Positions 16,555-25,651 of a stretch of 64,000 nt of DNA are shown here, piece by piece. Every line of letters begins with the position of its first letter. The stretch's first letter is position 1. This DNA is from GYS-P2D sp964522505 (GTDB taxonomy: Bacteria > Bacteroidota > Bacteroidia > Chitinophagales > Saprospiraceae): assembly GCA_964522505.1 (NCBI GenBank), contig CAZFWJ010000009.1, forward strand, positions 1-64,000, read 5' to 3'. Below the pieces are notes generated by a model. That model had not been told where the DNA came from and did not search any database. It saw only the letters and a list, made by a program, of their open reading frames with translations. A program made the translations under genes and the position numbers.

Positions 16555-17490
16555 ATGTATAGATTAATCCTATTATTTGCGCTCTTATTGATTACTGTTT
16601 CTGACTCTGAAGCCCAACTCTTTAAAAAAGTTCTAGACCGAACTGCAGATAAACTCGCAAACAGGGTCGAGGATAGAATCGTCGAGGAAGTTTCAAATGA
16701 ACTGGCAAATATGGCAGTAAGGCCTCTCGATAACTATATGGACGAGCTATTCAAACGGCACTATGAACAAGAGTACGGCAAAGAATGGGACGAGTCGGAA
16801 TATGAAAATGATGAGGAGCGTCAGGAGGCAATCAATGCTTTATGGGGTTCGATGTTCGGGACTGCCAATTTACCAGAGGAATATAATTTTGCCAAGGCAG
16901 CAGAAGTAGAGGTATACAATTATGGTGACAAATCACCAATAAGCATGTGGATGATATTTGGTTCTGATGATAAAATCTTCGCTATGGAACAAGAAGATAA
17001 AAGCAAGAAGCAGGTAGTTGTATATGATTTAGAGAATGATGCAATTGCAATGTTTGATCAGTCTAATATGACGGTATTCGCAATGCCTGGAGTTATGAGT
17101 ATGTCTAAGGGAATCATGCCCTTGGTAGAAGAACAGATGAAGGAAGAGATGAAGCAAGCAAGCATCACAAGGATTGATGGCAAGACCTTTCTGGGTTGTG
17201 ATACCAAGGGATTTAAATTTGTTGATGAGGAGGAAGAATCTGAATTTTACATTTGCTCAGATGCAGGTATAAGTTGGAGTGATCCGTTTGGTGAATTGAT
17301 TGGGCAATTATCTCCGACTTTTTATCAAGATGAAGTGTTTAGTGATGTTAAAGGAGGAATGCTCATATATGCTAATTCTGTTAGAAAAAAGGATGGCAAG
17401 GTTTCCACATGGGAGATCAAACAAATAGTTGATACTGACTTCAATATCAAGACGTCAGACTATCAAGTGAATAAAGGATTCACCAATTAA
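16555..17490 (+). CDS. Secreted DUF4412-like protein
   Basis: A 311-residue protein starting at the ATG that gives a clean Sec signal (MYRLILLFALLLITVSDSEAQ). An in-frame GTG at 16441 would add a non-signal leader and is rejected. The mature part begins with an amphipathic charged helix region (FKKVLDRTADKLANRVEDRI, acidic through residue 100), then a Met-rich beta-sheet half with SMWMIFGSDDKIFAMEQ and FLGCDTKGFKF. This resembles DUF4412 proteins: a short sensor-like beta domain of unknown role in the envelope. TATCTTTA about 20 bases upstream resembles a -7 box. It is divergent from the pseudouridine synthase. Confidence 0.65.
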   Translation: MYRLILLFALLLITVSDSEAQLFKKVLDRTADKLANRVEDRIVEEVSNELANMAVRPLDNYMDELFKRHYEQEYGKEWDESEYENDEERQEAINALWGSMFGTANLPEEYNFAKAAEVEVYNYGDKSPISMWMIFGSDDKIFAMEQEDKSKKQVVVYDLENDAIAMFDQSNMTVFAMPGVMSMSKGIMPLVEEQMKEEMKQASITRIDGKTFLGCDTKGFKFVDEEEESEFYICSDAGISWSDPFGELIGQLSPTFYQDEVFSDVKGGMLIYANSVRKKDGKVSTWEIKQIVDTDFNIKTSDYQVNKGFTN

Positions 17491-17543
17491 TCATCTGATC
17501 GGGTTATCCTGCGATATTATTAGGGTCTGAGTGCAGGAATATT

Positions 17544-17678
17544 GTGATCAGAAACTGGTATGGAGAATTCCATTCCAATCTTAATGCGGAAAAGTTTGAT
17601 GAGATTGTCGCAGGGCATATCGATATCACCAATGATGACACCAGTAGATTGAGAATGTATCAGGCATCGTGCATATAG
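17544..17678 (+). pseudogene. Possible gene relic (44 codons open)
   Basis: A GTG-started frame reads MIRNWYGEFHSNLNAEKFDE and ends at TAG. The same frame is open about 14 codons upstream without an ATG. The composition looks coding, but no family is recognised and it sits in the 196-base gap between two genes. It may be the tail of a lost gene. Confidence 0.2.
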
Positions 17679-17686
17679 TAATGTTA

Positions 17687-18736
17687 TTATGAATACAATT
17701 TTGGTAAATCACTTCCTAGTTCTCGACCATCAATAATGTGATTAACTAATCGCTCTGACCAGTACGGTGCTAATGAGATTCCTTTAGTACCAAGTCCATT
17801 GAATAAGATTAGGTTGGGATGCTCTTGATGTCGACCGATTAATGGCTTTCGATATTTAGTAGCGGGACGAACACCTGCAAGATGATCGATGATTTCGTAA
17901 TCAAGCTTGAGATAAGTATTGAGGTAATTAGTCAGTTCGCTACGTCCATTTTCTGTGGGAAGTTCATCTTCAAAATCCCAAAGGTAGTTACTCCCTATCC
18001 AAAACGTGCCGTCCTCATTTTGAGGTACAAAAAATTTGTGATATTTCAGGATATGTGATTGGGGAAAGGCCCCATCAATTTTAACTCTGAGAACTTCTCC
18101 TTTGGCCGGTCGGAACGGAAGATCCTTAAAGTATGGATTATGACGGGCACCCCATCCTTCGGCGCAGACAAGATAATTGCACTTAATGTCATCAACTCGA
18201 ACATGAGAAGAGGTGATTTCTATTTGCTCGTAGTCGACAACGTCTTCGACCAATTGTCCCTTCTCAATGAGATGTTTTCTTATGTCTTTAATGAGCTGAT
18301 CTACCTCAACGTTGTAACTCTTGTGGACTATGCCAAATGATCGAGCTTCATTAAGGAATGGACTGTAATCAGGCCCATCATAAACGCCATGTATATAATC
18401 TTTATAGCCCAGGTCTGCCTCTCGCATATGCCACTGATTCTCTTGTTCAACTGAATCAATGGATCGAACGATTGGTCTACTATTGATATACCTTCTACCG
18501 AGCAATTGCTCAATCTCCCGATAGATTTTTATGGACTGTGGTAGTAGCTCATCGACCTTCCATGACTTGACGTATTTGCGACCTGTGATGGGGTTTATTA
18601 GCCCTGAAGAAACTGAAGACGCTCCGGTCGTGGCTCCCTTGTCAATTACAACAAATGAGATATTGCGCATAATCAATTGTAAGGCAAGTGTGCTCCCTGC
18701 TATTCCTTGACCAATGATTGCTACCTCGACGTCCAT
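17687..18736 (-). CDS. FAD-dependent oxidoreductase (DAO/glycine oxidase-like)
   Basis: A 349-residue flavoprotein. The FAD dinucleotide motif GQGIAGSTLALQL is at the N-terminus. The middle has AEGWGARHNPYF (flavin-contacting), and the end has the DAO-family strand LILFNGLGTKGISLAPYWS. The fold belongs to FAD-dependent amino-acid or amine oxidases. The substrate is not evident, and it is not obviously ThiO since no thiamine genes are near. No signal peptide. The next gene downstream on this strand direction is separate; photolyase lies 41 bases upstream on the same strand. Confidence 0.8.
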   Translation of the reverse strand: MDVEVAIIGQGIAGSTLALQLIMRNISFVVIDKGATTGASSVSSGLINPITGRKYVKSWKVDELLPQSIKIYREIEQLLGRRYINSRPIVRSIDSVEQENQWHMREADLGYKDYIHGVYDGPDYSPFLNEARSFGIVHKSYNVEVDQLIKDIRKHLIEKGQLVEDVVDYEQIEITSSHVRVDDIKCNYLVCAEGWGARHNPYFKDLPFRPAKGEVLRVKIDGAFPQSHILKYHKFFVPQNEDGTFWIGSNYLWDFEDELPTENGRSELTNYLNTYLKLDYEIIDHLAGVRPATKYRKPLIGRHQEHPNLILFNGLGTKGISLAPYWSERLVNHIIDGRELGSDLPKLYS

Positions 18737-18740
18737 CGTG

Positions 18741-18748
18741 CAAAGGTA
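18741..18748 (-). promoter_or_regulatory. Candidate -7 box (TACCTTTG) for the FAD oxidase gene
   Basis: Matches TAnnTTTG on the minus strand and ends 5 bases before the ATG at 18736, which would give a nearly leaderless mRNA, as also seen for smc. Confidence 0.35.
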
Positions 18749-18777
18749 GCTTGATGTGATTTAATACTGCAATACAG

Positions 18778-20088
18778 TTAAGCTAAGGCTTCCTTATAGG
18801 TGGCTAAACAGCGTTGGCGAGCAAACTTATGATCAACTATGGGCTCAGGATAGTCATCAGTACCATACTCCGGAATCCATTTCTTGATATAAATGAGTTC
18901 ATGATCAAATTTCTGAAGTTGAGATGCCGGGTTAAATATTCTGAAGTATGGTGCTGCATCAGTGCCACTCCCAGAAGCCCATTGCCACCCACCGTTATTA
19001 CTAGCCAGATCATAGTCCAATAACTTTTCAGCAAAGTATGCTTCGCCGAACCTCCAGTTGATGAGTAAGTGTTTGGTAAGGAAACTGGCGGTGACCATTC
19101 TGACACGATTGTGCATATATCCTGTTGTATTCAGCTCTCGCATGCCAGCATCCACCATTGGATATCCAGTCTTTCCGTCTTTCCAAGCCTGTAGATCTGA
19201 CTCATCCGTCCTCCATGAGATGGTATCATACTTAGGTCTAAAGGCACCGTCAACCACGTGGGGGAAGTTAGATAGAATCTGACTGTAGAAATCTCGCCAG
19301 ATTAGCTCACTGAGATAAGTCTCATTGAGCTTTTGAGCTTTTAGGGCTTTCTCACGAATACTAATAGTTCCAAACCTAAAGTGAACACCGAGCTTAGAAG
19401 TGCTATTCTCAAGACCTGGAAAATTGCGAGTCTTATCGTAGTTCTTAATGACGTCTTGATTTACACAAGTACTCGGAATACTGATTTCCGATCTGACGAA
19501 ATTCATCTCTTCTAAAGAGATCAATGGGTGGACGTCAAGGCCAGCAAGTTTAGTTAATATTAATTCAGATGGATACTGTAGAATGCCTTGATCTCCGAGT
19601 CTTGCTAACCATTTCTTCTTGTAAGGTGTGAAGACAGTATAGGGTTTGTCACTGTTACTAAGGATCTCTTGTCGCTCAGTAATAACATGGTCTTTGTAAT
19701 CATAATATGCTCCTCCAATCGACTCTATAACAGAACGAACGGTGTTATCACGTTTAAGAGCATAGGGTTCATAATCTCTATTGGCATAGATCGCTTTTAC
19801 ATTGTAAGTCGAGATGATCTTCTTGTAAATCTCTATTGGGTCGCCATAATAGACCATAAGATCTGATCCATGCTGAGATAAATCCTTTTTAAGATTACTT
19901 AGTGTGTCATGAAGGAAGGTGACACGAGCATCGTCTCTCGCCAATTCATCGAGGATATTGCGATCAAAAATGAATACGGGTATTACAGGCAATTCAGATC
20001 GTAGCGCCTCATATAGGGCATGATTATCATGAAGACGCAAGTCTCTGCGCATCCAATACACAGTTGTTCCATTGGAGATATCTGTCAT
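18778..20088 (-). CDS. phrB: Deoxyribodipyrimidine photolyase (class I, cryptochrome family)
   Basis: A 436-residue photolyase. The antenna-binding Rossmann half starts VYWMRRDLRLHDNHAL. The FAD-binding helical half includes WRDFYSQIL, MVDAGMRELNTTGYMHNR, and NNGGWQWASGSGTDAAPYFR with the conserved Asn and Trp residues for flavin and CPD binding. It repairs cyclobutane pyrimidine dimers using blue light. The length is slightly short of the E. coli enzyme but complete. No sigma or LitR-type light regulator is adjacent, although photolyases in Bacteroidota often sit near small stress genes. Confidence 0.93.
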   Translation of the reverse strand: MTDISNGTTVYWMRRDLRLHDNHALYEALRSELPVIPVFIFDRNILDELARDDARVTFLHDTLSNLKKDLSQHGSDLMVYYGDPIEIYKKIISTYNVKAIYANRDYEPYALKRDNTVRSVIESIGGAYYDYKDHVITERQEILSNSDKPYTVFTPYKKKWLARLGDQGILQYPSELILTKLAGLDVHPLISLEEMNFVRSEISIPSTCVNQDVIKNYDKTRNFPGLENSTSKLGVHFRFGTISIREKALKAQKLNETYLSELIWRDFYSQILSNFPHVVDGAFRPKYDTISWRTDESDLQAWKDGKTGYPMVDAGMRELNTTGYMHNRVRMVTASFLTKHLLINWRFGEAYFAEKLLDYDLASNNGGWQWASGSGTDAAPYFRIFNPASQLQKFDHELIYIKKWIPEYGTDDYPEPIVDHKFARQRCLATYKEALA

Positions 20089-20133
20089 CTGTTTTATACC
20101 TATATTCTTATACTAATACTAATTAGTCATACT

Positions 20134-20141
20134 TATCTTTG
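20134..20141 (+). promoter_or_regulatory. -7 box (TATCTTTG) for the TPR lipoprotein gene
   Basis: A perfect TAnnTTTG, 30 bases before the ATG at 20172. It fixes the start, because a TTG at 20139 lies inside the box and could not be translated from this transcript. Confidence 0.55.
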
Positions 20142-20171
20142 TTTATAACATCAATTAGATTTGTGATTCCT

Positions 20172-21077
20172 ATGAGACTATTAGCATTGATTATTCTTTC
20201 AATTCAATTATTTAGTTGTTGCCAAGAGAGAAAAGATCCAGCAATAGAAGCCTTGGATAAACTGCAACGAGAATTGGAGATTCAACCTAGCGAGGAGCGA
20301 GCTAAGTCCTTTTTAGATGCAGCTAATGACTATATCTCCGAACACTACGAAGAATATGATCTAATTGAGCCTTACTTAACTCACGGCGCTAAGATTTCTA
20401 AGGACTATGGATTTCTTGATCAAACTCCCAACTTCCTCCTTCGCATACTTCGTTCTAAGGAATATCAAGGCGATAAGACCCAGTATTTAGTTGATCTGGG
20501 AGATATCATGATCAACCTTAATAAGGTCCATGCCTCCAATATCATATATAAAGAGTTGCACAAGAAAGATCAGAGCAATCCTGAGATCAATAAAAGACAG
20601 GTATTAGTGGATAGTCTCGCCCGAAGTAAGTCCAACTACTTGCAGTACTTATTTGATCAAGTAACTGTCAACCCTGATGAAATAGGAATAAACAAGAAAG
20701 CAGCCTTAAAATATGTTGATGCCACCGAGGTATATGCACTACTGCGACCTAATGAGAATCAAACAGCAGAATATTTATATAAGGCCGCTGAAATAGCGAG
20801 AAGCTTACGCACCATGCCTAAGGCAATGAGCCTATACGACTGGATAATCGAGGATTATCAGGATTATGATAACATCCCAACGGTAACATTTATTAAGGGG
20901 TTTATTCTTGAGCAGGAGTATAAAAAACCCGAAGCTGCACGTGAAGTTTATGAGACATTCTTGGAGCGATACCCAGATCACCAAATGGCAGAAAGTGCAC
21001 GCTTTTTACTTAAGAATATGGGGAAGTCTGACGAAGAAATCTTGCAAACAATAGAAGCTAACCAATCTGCTAATTAG
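20172..21077 (+). CDS. TPR-containing lipoprotein
   Basis: A 301-residue protein with a lipoprotein signal (MRLLALIILSIQLFSCC; acylated Cys about residue 16). Helical repeats follow, including EYLYKAAEIARSL and AMSLYDWIIEDY, ending with REVYETFLERYPDHQMAESA. These are TPR-type pairs of the YbgF/BamD-like kind. It is probably an outer-membrane-anchored scaffold facing the periplasm. It is too short and lacks the features to call it BamD. The start is chosen by signal peptide and promoter. It ends 3 bases from the convergent Spo0M-like gene. Confidence 0.75.
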   Translation: MRLLALIILSIQLFSCCQERKDPAIEALDKLQRELEIQPSEERAKSFLDAANDYISEHYEEYDLIEPYLTHGAKISKDYGFLDQTPNFLLRILRSKEYQGDKTQYLVDLGDIMINLNKVHASNIIYKELHKKDQSNPEINKRQVLVDSLARSKSNYLQYLFDQVTVNPDEIGINKKAALKYVDATEVYALLRPNENQTAEYLYKAAEIARSLRTMPKAMSLYDWIIEDYQDYDNIPTVTFIKGFILEQEYKKPEAAREVYETFLERYPDHQMAESARFLLKNMGKSDEEILQTIEANQSAN

Positions 21078-21080
21078 TCA

Positions 21081-21539
21081 TTATAGTTTGACTATAATGG
21101 TGTCATAGGGCCTTAGCTTGTTTCCATCGACGATTAGTTCTACGGTACAAGTATAAATAGAGTTAACGCCTTTTATTGTTTTAGCAGTTTTAGCAAGTGT
21201 CCTTTTAATAATATTCTTCTTTCCAAAGCTATCCATGGAGGATAGTTTCAGTGTGTAGGAAATCTCAAACTCAAGTTGGACTGGCTCTTCTGTTGTTATC
21301 TCAAGATCAATTGGAATTTCAGATTTTCCGATAGTATAAACATCCGATAACTTCGACTTTCGTCTCCCTCGAGTATATTTCTCTTTGACCATTACTACCA
21401 TAGAGTCGATCCGTTGGTTAGATGCTGTACTTAGTTCTACTCTGCCCGATAGTAGCTGTTGAGATTTATCAACCTCAACTTCAATTATGGAGATTTTCGC
21501 ACCTTCTATTCCTAACCAGTTTTTGAACCTTTCGAACAT
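21081..21539 (-). CDS. Spo0M/arrestin-like protein
   Basis: A 152-residue beta-rich cytoplasmic protein. The opening FKNWLGIEGAKISIIEVEVD, then LLSGRVELS, and the regular strand pattern resemble the N-terminal half of SpoOM (arrestin-fold) proteins, which are about 250 residues in Bacillus. It would therefore be a short single-lobe version. The function of SpoOM relatives outside sporulation is unknown; in a Bacteroidota it cannot be sporulation. The similarity is from pattern memory, so the family is tentative. Confidence 0.5.
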   Translation of the reverse strand: MFERFKNWLGIEGAKISIIEVEVDKSQQLLSGRVELSTASNQRIDSMVVMVKEKYTRGRRKSKLSDVYTIGKSEIPIDLEITTEEPVQLEFEISYTLKLSSMDSFGKKNIIKRTLAKTAKTIKGVNSIYTCTVELIVDGNKLRPYDTIIVKL

Positions 21540-21630
21540 ACCCTACAATATACAAGTCATATAATCTATTGTCCTGATAATTATATCAACGAAATCAAAC
21601 CATCGATGAGTTCAATGTTGAGGAATGAGA

Positions 21631-22914
21631 TTATAAGATACCGATCCAGTGAGGAGCGATTACTGCAATTGACAAGATAATTACCTGAATCAATAAAAAT
21701 GGAATCACCCCTCTGTAGATCTGCGCTGTTTTCACTTCTGGAGGACAAACTCCCTTGAGATAAAACAGTGAAAATCCAAATGGCGGAGTAAGGAAAGAAG
21801 TCTGTAGATTCAGTGCTAATAGGATGCCTATCCATATCAAATCCATGTCATATGTAATAAAAATTGGTGTTACAACAGGTACGACAATGAATATGATCTC
21901 GATAAAATCAATAAAGAAACCAAGGAGAAATACAACCATCATTACCAGAACCAAAAACATTGGACCTGAAAGATTAGAAGTCTCAATGAGATCAATCAAA
22001 AAGCGATCACCGCCTAATCCTCTAAAAACTAAAGCAAAGGTGGTGGCGCCAACCAGGATTAAAAATACCATACTGGTCAAATGAGTAGTCCCTTGCATGA
22101 CTTCTTTAAGAACTTTAAGATTCAGGCGTCCTTGGCTTAGGGTTAAAATGCTTGCTCCTAAAGCACCAACTGCAGCAGCCTCTGTTGGGCTTGCTATACC
22201 TGTAAAAATCGAACCTAACACTGCGAGAATAAGCATTAGTGGTAATAGAAAAGCTTTGAGAACCTGACCAAGGGTGATCTTGACAGTTGTCCTTTCGTCA
22301 TTGAGTGGCGCCACTTCGGGCTTGACATATGAAACAATAAGAATGTACACTATATAGGACAGCACTAGTATCATGCCTGGCCAGAAAGCCGCTTTGAATA
22401 GATCTCCGACAGAAACATTGAGCACACTACCCAATAACACTAAAACCACTGAAGGAGGAATGATCTGACCTAGAGTCCCAGATGAAACGATTGTCCCTGT
22501 TGCCAACTCTACCTGATAATTATTTTTAAGCATAGTAGGTAGGCTGATCAACCCCATGGTTACTACGGTTGCACCCACTATGCCTGTTGAAGCTGCAAGG
22601 AGGGCGCCAACAATAATAACTGATACTGCAAGCCCCCCTCTTATGCGTCCAAATAGGGCCGACATGGTATTTAGCATACTTGCGGCAAGGCCTGATTTCT
22701 CTAACATCAATCCCATGAATACAAACAAGGGCACTGCGAGAAGGACTACATTCTGCATAGTACCCATAATTCGCAATGGGAGGAGATCAAAGAAATCTGG
22801 TATAAAGAAGTATCCTATGATTACTGACAGGCCACCAAGAACAAATGCCACCTGGACACCTGAGAGTATACAAATAAATATGAGCAAGAATAGTATTAAC
22901 GCAATCCAAGCCAC
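21631..22914 (-). CDS. dctM: TRAP transporter large permease (DctM)
   Basis: A 427-residue inner-membrane protein with about 12 hydrophobic segments and the DctM fold. Markers are ILSGVQVAFVLGGLSVIIGY, AVPLFVFMGLMLEKSGLA, the repeated GATVVTMGLISLPTML segment, LGQIIPPSVVLVLLG and FLTPPFGFSLFYLKGV. It is the sodium-driven substrate channel of a tripartite ATP-independent periplasmic transporter. DctQ precedes it with a 0-base gap. No DctP or TAXI solute-binding protein lies beside it, so the substrate (typically an organic acid or sialic acid) is unknown. Confidence 0.92.
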   Translation of the reverse strand: MAWIALILFLLIFICILSGVQVAFVLGGLSVIIGYFFIPDFFDLLPLRIMGTMQNVVLLAVPLFVFMGLMLEKSGLAASMLNTMSALFGRIRGGLAVSVIIVGALLAASTGIVGATVVTMGLISLPTMLKNNYQVELATGTIVSSGTLGQIIPPSVVLVLLGSVLNVSVGDLFKAAFWPGMILVLSYIVYILIVSYVKPEVAPLNDERTTVKITLGQVLKAFLLPLMLILAVLGSIFTGIASPTEAAAVGALGASILTLSQGRLNLKVLKEVMQGTTHLTSMVFLILVGATTFALVFRGLGGDRFLIDLIETSNLSGPMFLVLVMMVVFLLGFFIDFIEIIFIVVPVVTPIFITYDMDLIWIGILLALNLQTSFLTPPFGFSLFYLKGVCPPEVKTAQIYRGVIPFLLIQVIILSIAVIAPHWIGIL

Positions 22915-23424
22915 TTAATTAGGTTTATCTGATACGAGTGACTTAATTAATATCGAGACTGCCTGTAAGAGTAGTAGAAAGTATCCTAAAAAGATGGCTG
23001 ACTTAACGATATATCTTGCGGGCAAGCCGCCAGGTTGCGGTGAGTCCTCCCGAAAGGAGAAAGAGTTAATTGTATAATCCCACGATGTAGTCAAGATAAT
23101 TAAGCACCACGGGATGACCAATATGAGAATGCCCAATGCATTGACCATTCTTTTTCTTTCAGCAGAATAGTTCTCATAGAATAGATCTACTCTCACATGT
23201 TTATCATGAAGTAAGGTATACGATGCGCCAAACAAAAACAATACTGAGAATAGATGCCACTCCATTTCAACCATCCAAATCTTAGAAATATTGAGGAAGT
23301 ATCGCATGATCACATCAACACAGATCAACAAAATTAGAATTAATGATATCCAAGAGACAAGCTGTCCTATCTGATCAATAGTCCGATCGATAACACTACT
23401 AATCCTTAGTAGTGCGGACTTCAT
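22915..23424 (-). CDS. dctQ: TRAP transporter small permease (DctQ)
   Basis: A 169-residue protein with four membrane helices and the DctQ layout (ILILLICVDVIMRYFLNISKI, then WHLFSVLFLFGASYTLLHDK, HVRVDLFY, and a C-terminal helix). It partners DctM in the inner membrane. The start at 23424 overlaps the SGNH hydrolase stop as ATGA, which supports translational coupling. An upstream in-frame start at 23451 is possible but would lie deeper inside the hydrolase gene. The stop directly abuts dctM. Confidence 0.88.
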   Translation of the reverse strand: MKSALLRISSVIDRTIDQIGQLVSWISLILILLICVDVIMRYFLNISKIWMVEMEWHLFSVLFLFGASYTLLHDKHVRVDLFYENYSAERKRMVNALGILILVIPWCLIILTTSWDYTINSFSFREDSPQPGGLPARYIVKSAIFLGYFLLLLQAVSILIKSLVSDKPN

Positions 23425-24146
23425 ATCATATCGTTGATAATTTTTAACCAAGCTTCAGACATTAGGTAAGACCCTGCCAAGGATGGGTGAACTCCGTCAG
23501 GACACCAGTACTCTACAGGGTATTCCTTTAAGGCCTGATCAAAAATTGATTGCAGCGGAATAAATGCTGCATCCATTTCTTCTGCGACTTCTCTACAATT
23601 CGATTGATAGATTGGAAAGCCCTTAGCCCATACTTCATTGTCAATTGCCGCACCACCAGGAACGTAGAATGGCTCTGCAATGATCATCTTTATCTCTGGA
23701 AGATGGCTCTTAGTTGACTTGAGTAATTTTAATAAATCTGATTTGTAAACTTCGGGACCTGCAGCATATGCATGTGTCATAGTATGCCAGTAATCGTTGA
23801 CTCCGATCATTACACTTAATATATCGGGCTTAAGATTTATACAATCGTCTGTCCAGCGATCCCTGAGTTGATGAACCTTATGCCCGCTGATCCCTCTATT
23901 ATAGATTCTGAGCGATTTCTCTGGATATGCCCCAAGTAATTCTGTTGCGATCTGGGAAACATATCCTTTGCCCATACCACTCGTGTTATTGGCATAATAA
24001 TTACCTCGATCTCTACCACCATCAGTTATAGAATCTCCTTGAAATAAAATTGTCGTATGATCATCATCGCCATTGGGTAATACATTCATCATTGGACTAG
24101 CCGCAATCAAGGTTGCGAGATAATGTGAAAACTCTCTTCTAAGCAT
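23421..24146 (-). CDS. SGNH/GDSL hydrolase with Tat-like signal
   Basis: A 241-residue hydrolase. The four SGNH blocks are visible: GDSITDG, the glycine block in NRGISGHK, GVND, and DGVHPS with the catalytic Asp and His. The N-terminus MLRREFSHYLATLIAASP carries an RRxF motif and may be a Tat signal or short anchor. Such enzymes de-esterify acyl or acetyl groups on sugars or lipids. Its ATGA coupling to dctQ suggests that it prepares the substrate which the TRAP permeases import, for example an acetylated sugar acid; this is inference. Confidence 0.85.
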   Translation of the reverse strand: MLRREFSHYLATLIAASPMMNVLPNGDDDHTTILFQGDSITDGGRDRGNYYANNTSGMGKGYVSQIATELLGAYPEKSLRIYNRGISGHKVHQLRDRWTDDCINLKPDILSVMIGVNDYWHTMTHAYAAGPEVYKSDLLKLLKSTKSHLPEIKMIIAEPFYVPGGAAIDNEVWAKGFPIYQSNCREVAEEMDAAFIPLQSIFDQALKEYPVEYWCPDGVHPSLAGSYLMSEAWLKIINDMI

Positions 24147-24148
24147 AA

Positions 24149-24165
24149 TTAGAATATTATTCTAA
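24149..24165. promoter_or_regulatory. Perfect 17-bp palindrome before the SGNH-TRAP operon
   Basis: TTAGAATATTATTCTAA is an exact 8+1+8 palindrome ending 3 bases from the hydrolase ATG. It may be an operator where a repressor would block transcription or initiation. No regulator gene is adjacent. Confidence 0.45.
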
Positions 24166-24190
24166 CAATGTAGTTATTGAACCTTGAATC

Positions 24191-24223
24191 GACAAAAAAA
24201 GGGGCAGATGTTAATCTGACCCT
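24191..24223 (-). terminator. Terminator of the TPR protein gene at 24251
   Basis: On the minus strand GGGTCAGAT, loop TAAC, ATCTGCCCC forms a 9-bp stem with one mismatch, followed by a run of seven T. Confidence 0.7.
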
Positions 24224-24250
24224 TCTATATTAATCTAATTTTTGACTCGA

Positions 24251-25543
24251 TTATTCTCCACCTTCTAGGCTATCGAGTTTGTCTTTGTAAATGTTAGACT
24301 TCTCAAAGTTATCTTGACGTGCAAAAATCTCTTTCAAAGCTATGATAGTATTGCGGTCTTGACCATTGAGGCTATCAGCCTTTAAGAAGTATGGTAATGC
24401 CTGTGAAAATAGGCCAGCCATAGTGTCCTTAATCTCGGTATACTTTGCTTCTCCAGCCTTACTAAAGTCATTTGCTACTTCGTTGAGAGCAGGAGTAAAT
24501 CCAGCCGCCTTATTATAGTATAGTGCACCTAAACTATAATTGATGTCAAAGTTATCAGGTGTCGCTTCTAATGCATCCTGGTAGTAACCTAATGCACTAT
24601 CAAAGTACTCATTAGCCTTATCAGTCTCGCCAGCTTCATTAGACTGTACTTGCAGTTGGTCATACACTTGTCCTAATGTTAGAATAAGTGATTGATTAGC
24701 AGGTTCTTTTTCCAAGGCTTGCTTAAGATTACCAATCATCTTGCTTAATTCACCGGCAGCTAAGTAGTGATTGATCTCTGAAAATAACAATCCTGAATCA
24801 TCTGGAAACGCCTCTCTACCCTTTTCTAAAAATGACAATCCAGCTTCCGCAGCTCCCAAAGCCTTATTAGATTCATAAATTAGTTGGTATGCAGAAGGGT
24901 CGCTATAATTAGCATCAAGTGCACTTGAAAGATAGTCGATAGATCCCTGATAATTTTCAGCATAGTATGCTGTTAACCCTGCGAAGAATTTCTTTTCGGC
25001 AAGATTGTCATCTGCATCAAGCCTACTTACTTCTCCTTTAGACTTGATGAGCTCACTTGCAGACATTTCTGCTACAAAGTTGTCAAATGCTCCTGTGTAG
25101 TTTTCTACTTGATATTGGTCTATTCCAATATTGTTTAGTAGCTCCTCTGTCTGCAATAGGCCTGCCATTGCTTTTTTGATGTCACCTTTTTTAGATGCTA
25201 ACTCTAAAGCCTTGCTATAAGCCTCATAGGCGTTCAATCCCACTGAGGCATCTGATAATAATGCTTCAGGATTAATTAATTTCCCTTTAATCTGAGCATC
25301 GCCTGAGTTATAGAAAATATCTCCTCTAGTGATCCAAGCTTTGGCACTTGATGCCACTTTAGAATCTTTAAATGCTTCAGCGATATGTGTTTTCGCCTCA
25401 TCTAATGCTCCTGGGTTCCCAAAAGGGTCTGCACTGAACTCACTAAATGCTTTTGATGCCAGTTTCAAGCTTTTATCACCTTGTGCGAATGAAGATTGCG
25501 CAATCAAGAATGTGATTAATACTATTCCGAATAACCTTTTCAT
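24251..25543 (-). CDS. Secreted TPR-repeat protein
   Basis: A 430-residue protein with a Sec signal (MKRLFGIVLITFLIAQSSFAQ). The mature region is almost entirely helical TPR-type repeats (for example ALEKEPANQSLILTLGQVYDQ and ALEATPDNFDINYSLGALYY). It is probably periplasmic or on the outer surface. It has no cysteine lipobox. Many Bacteroidota encode such an alanine-rich TPR protein next to gyrA, as here, where it starts 109 bases after the gyrA stop. Function is unknown; it may be a cell-envelope or stress-related scaffold. Confidence 0.8.
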   Translation of the reverse strand: MKRLFGIVLITFLIAQSSFAQGDKSLKLASKAFSEFSADPFGNPGALDEAKTHIAEAFKDSKVASSAKAWITRGDIFYNSGDAQIKGKLINPEALLSDASVGLNAYEAYSKALELASKKGDIKKAMAGLLQTEELLNNIGIDQYQVENYTGAFDNFVAEMSASELIKSKGEVSRLDADDNLAEKKFFAGLTAYYAENYQGSIDYLSSALDANYSDPSAYQLIYESNKALGAAEAGLSFLEKGREAFPDDSGLLFSEINHYLAAGELSKMIGNLKQALEKEPANQSLILTLGQVYDQLQVQSNEAGETDKANEYFDSALGYYQDALEATPDNFDINYSLGALYYNKAAGFTPALNEVANDFSKAGEAKYTEIKDTMAGLFSQALPYFLKADSLNGQDRNTIIALKEIFARQDNFEKSNIYKDKLDSLEGGE

Positions 25544-25651
25544 TATTAATAATTTGTTTCAAGTATTATTTACGAGGTCGTGACGTGACCTTAAGTAACT
25601 ACATGTTTAAAAAAAACTTAAAAATAATATTTTGAAATGTTAAGGCATTAA

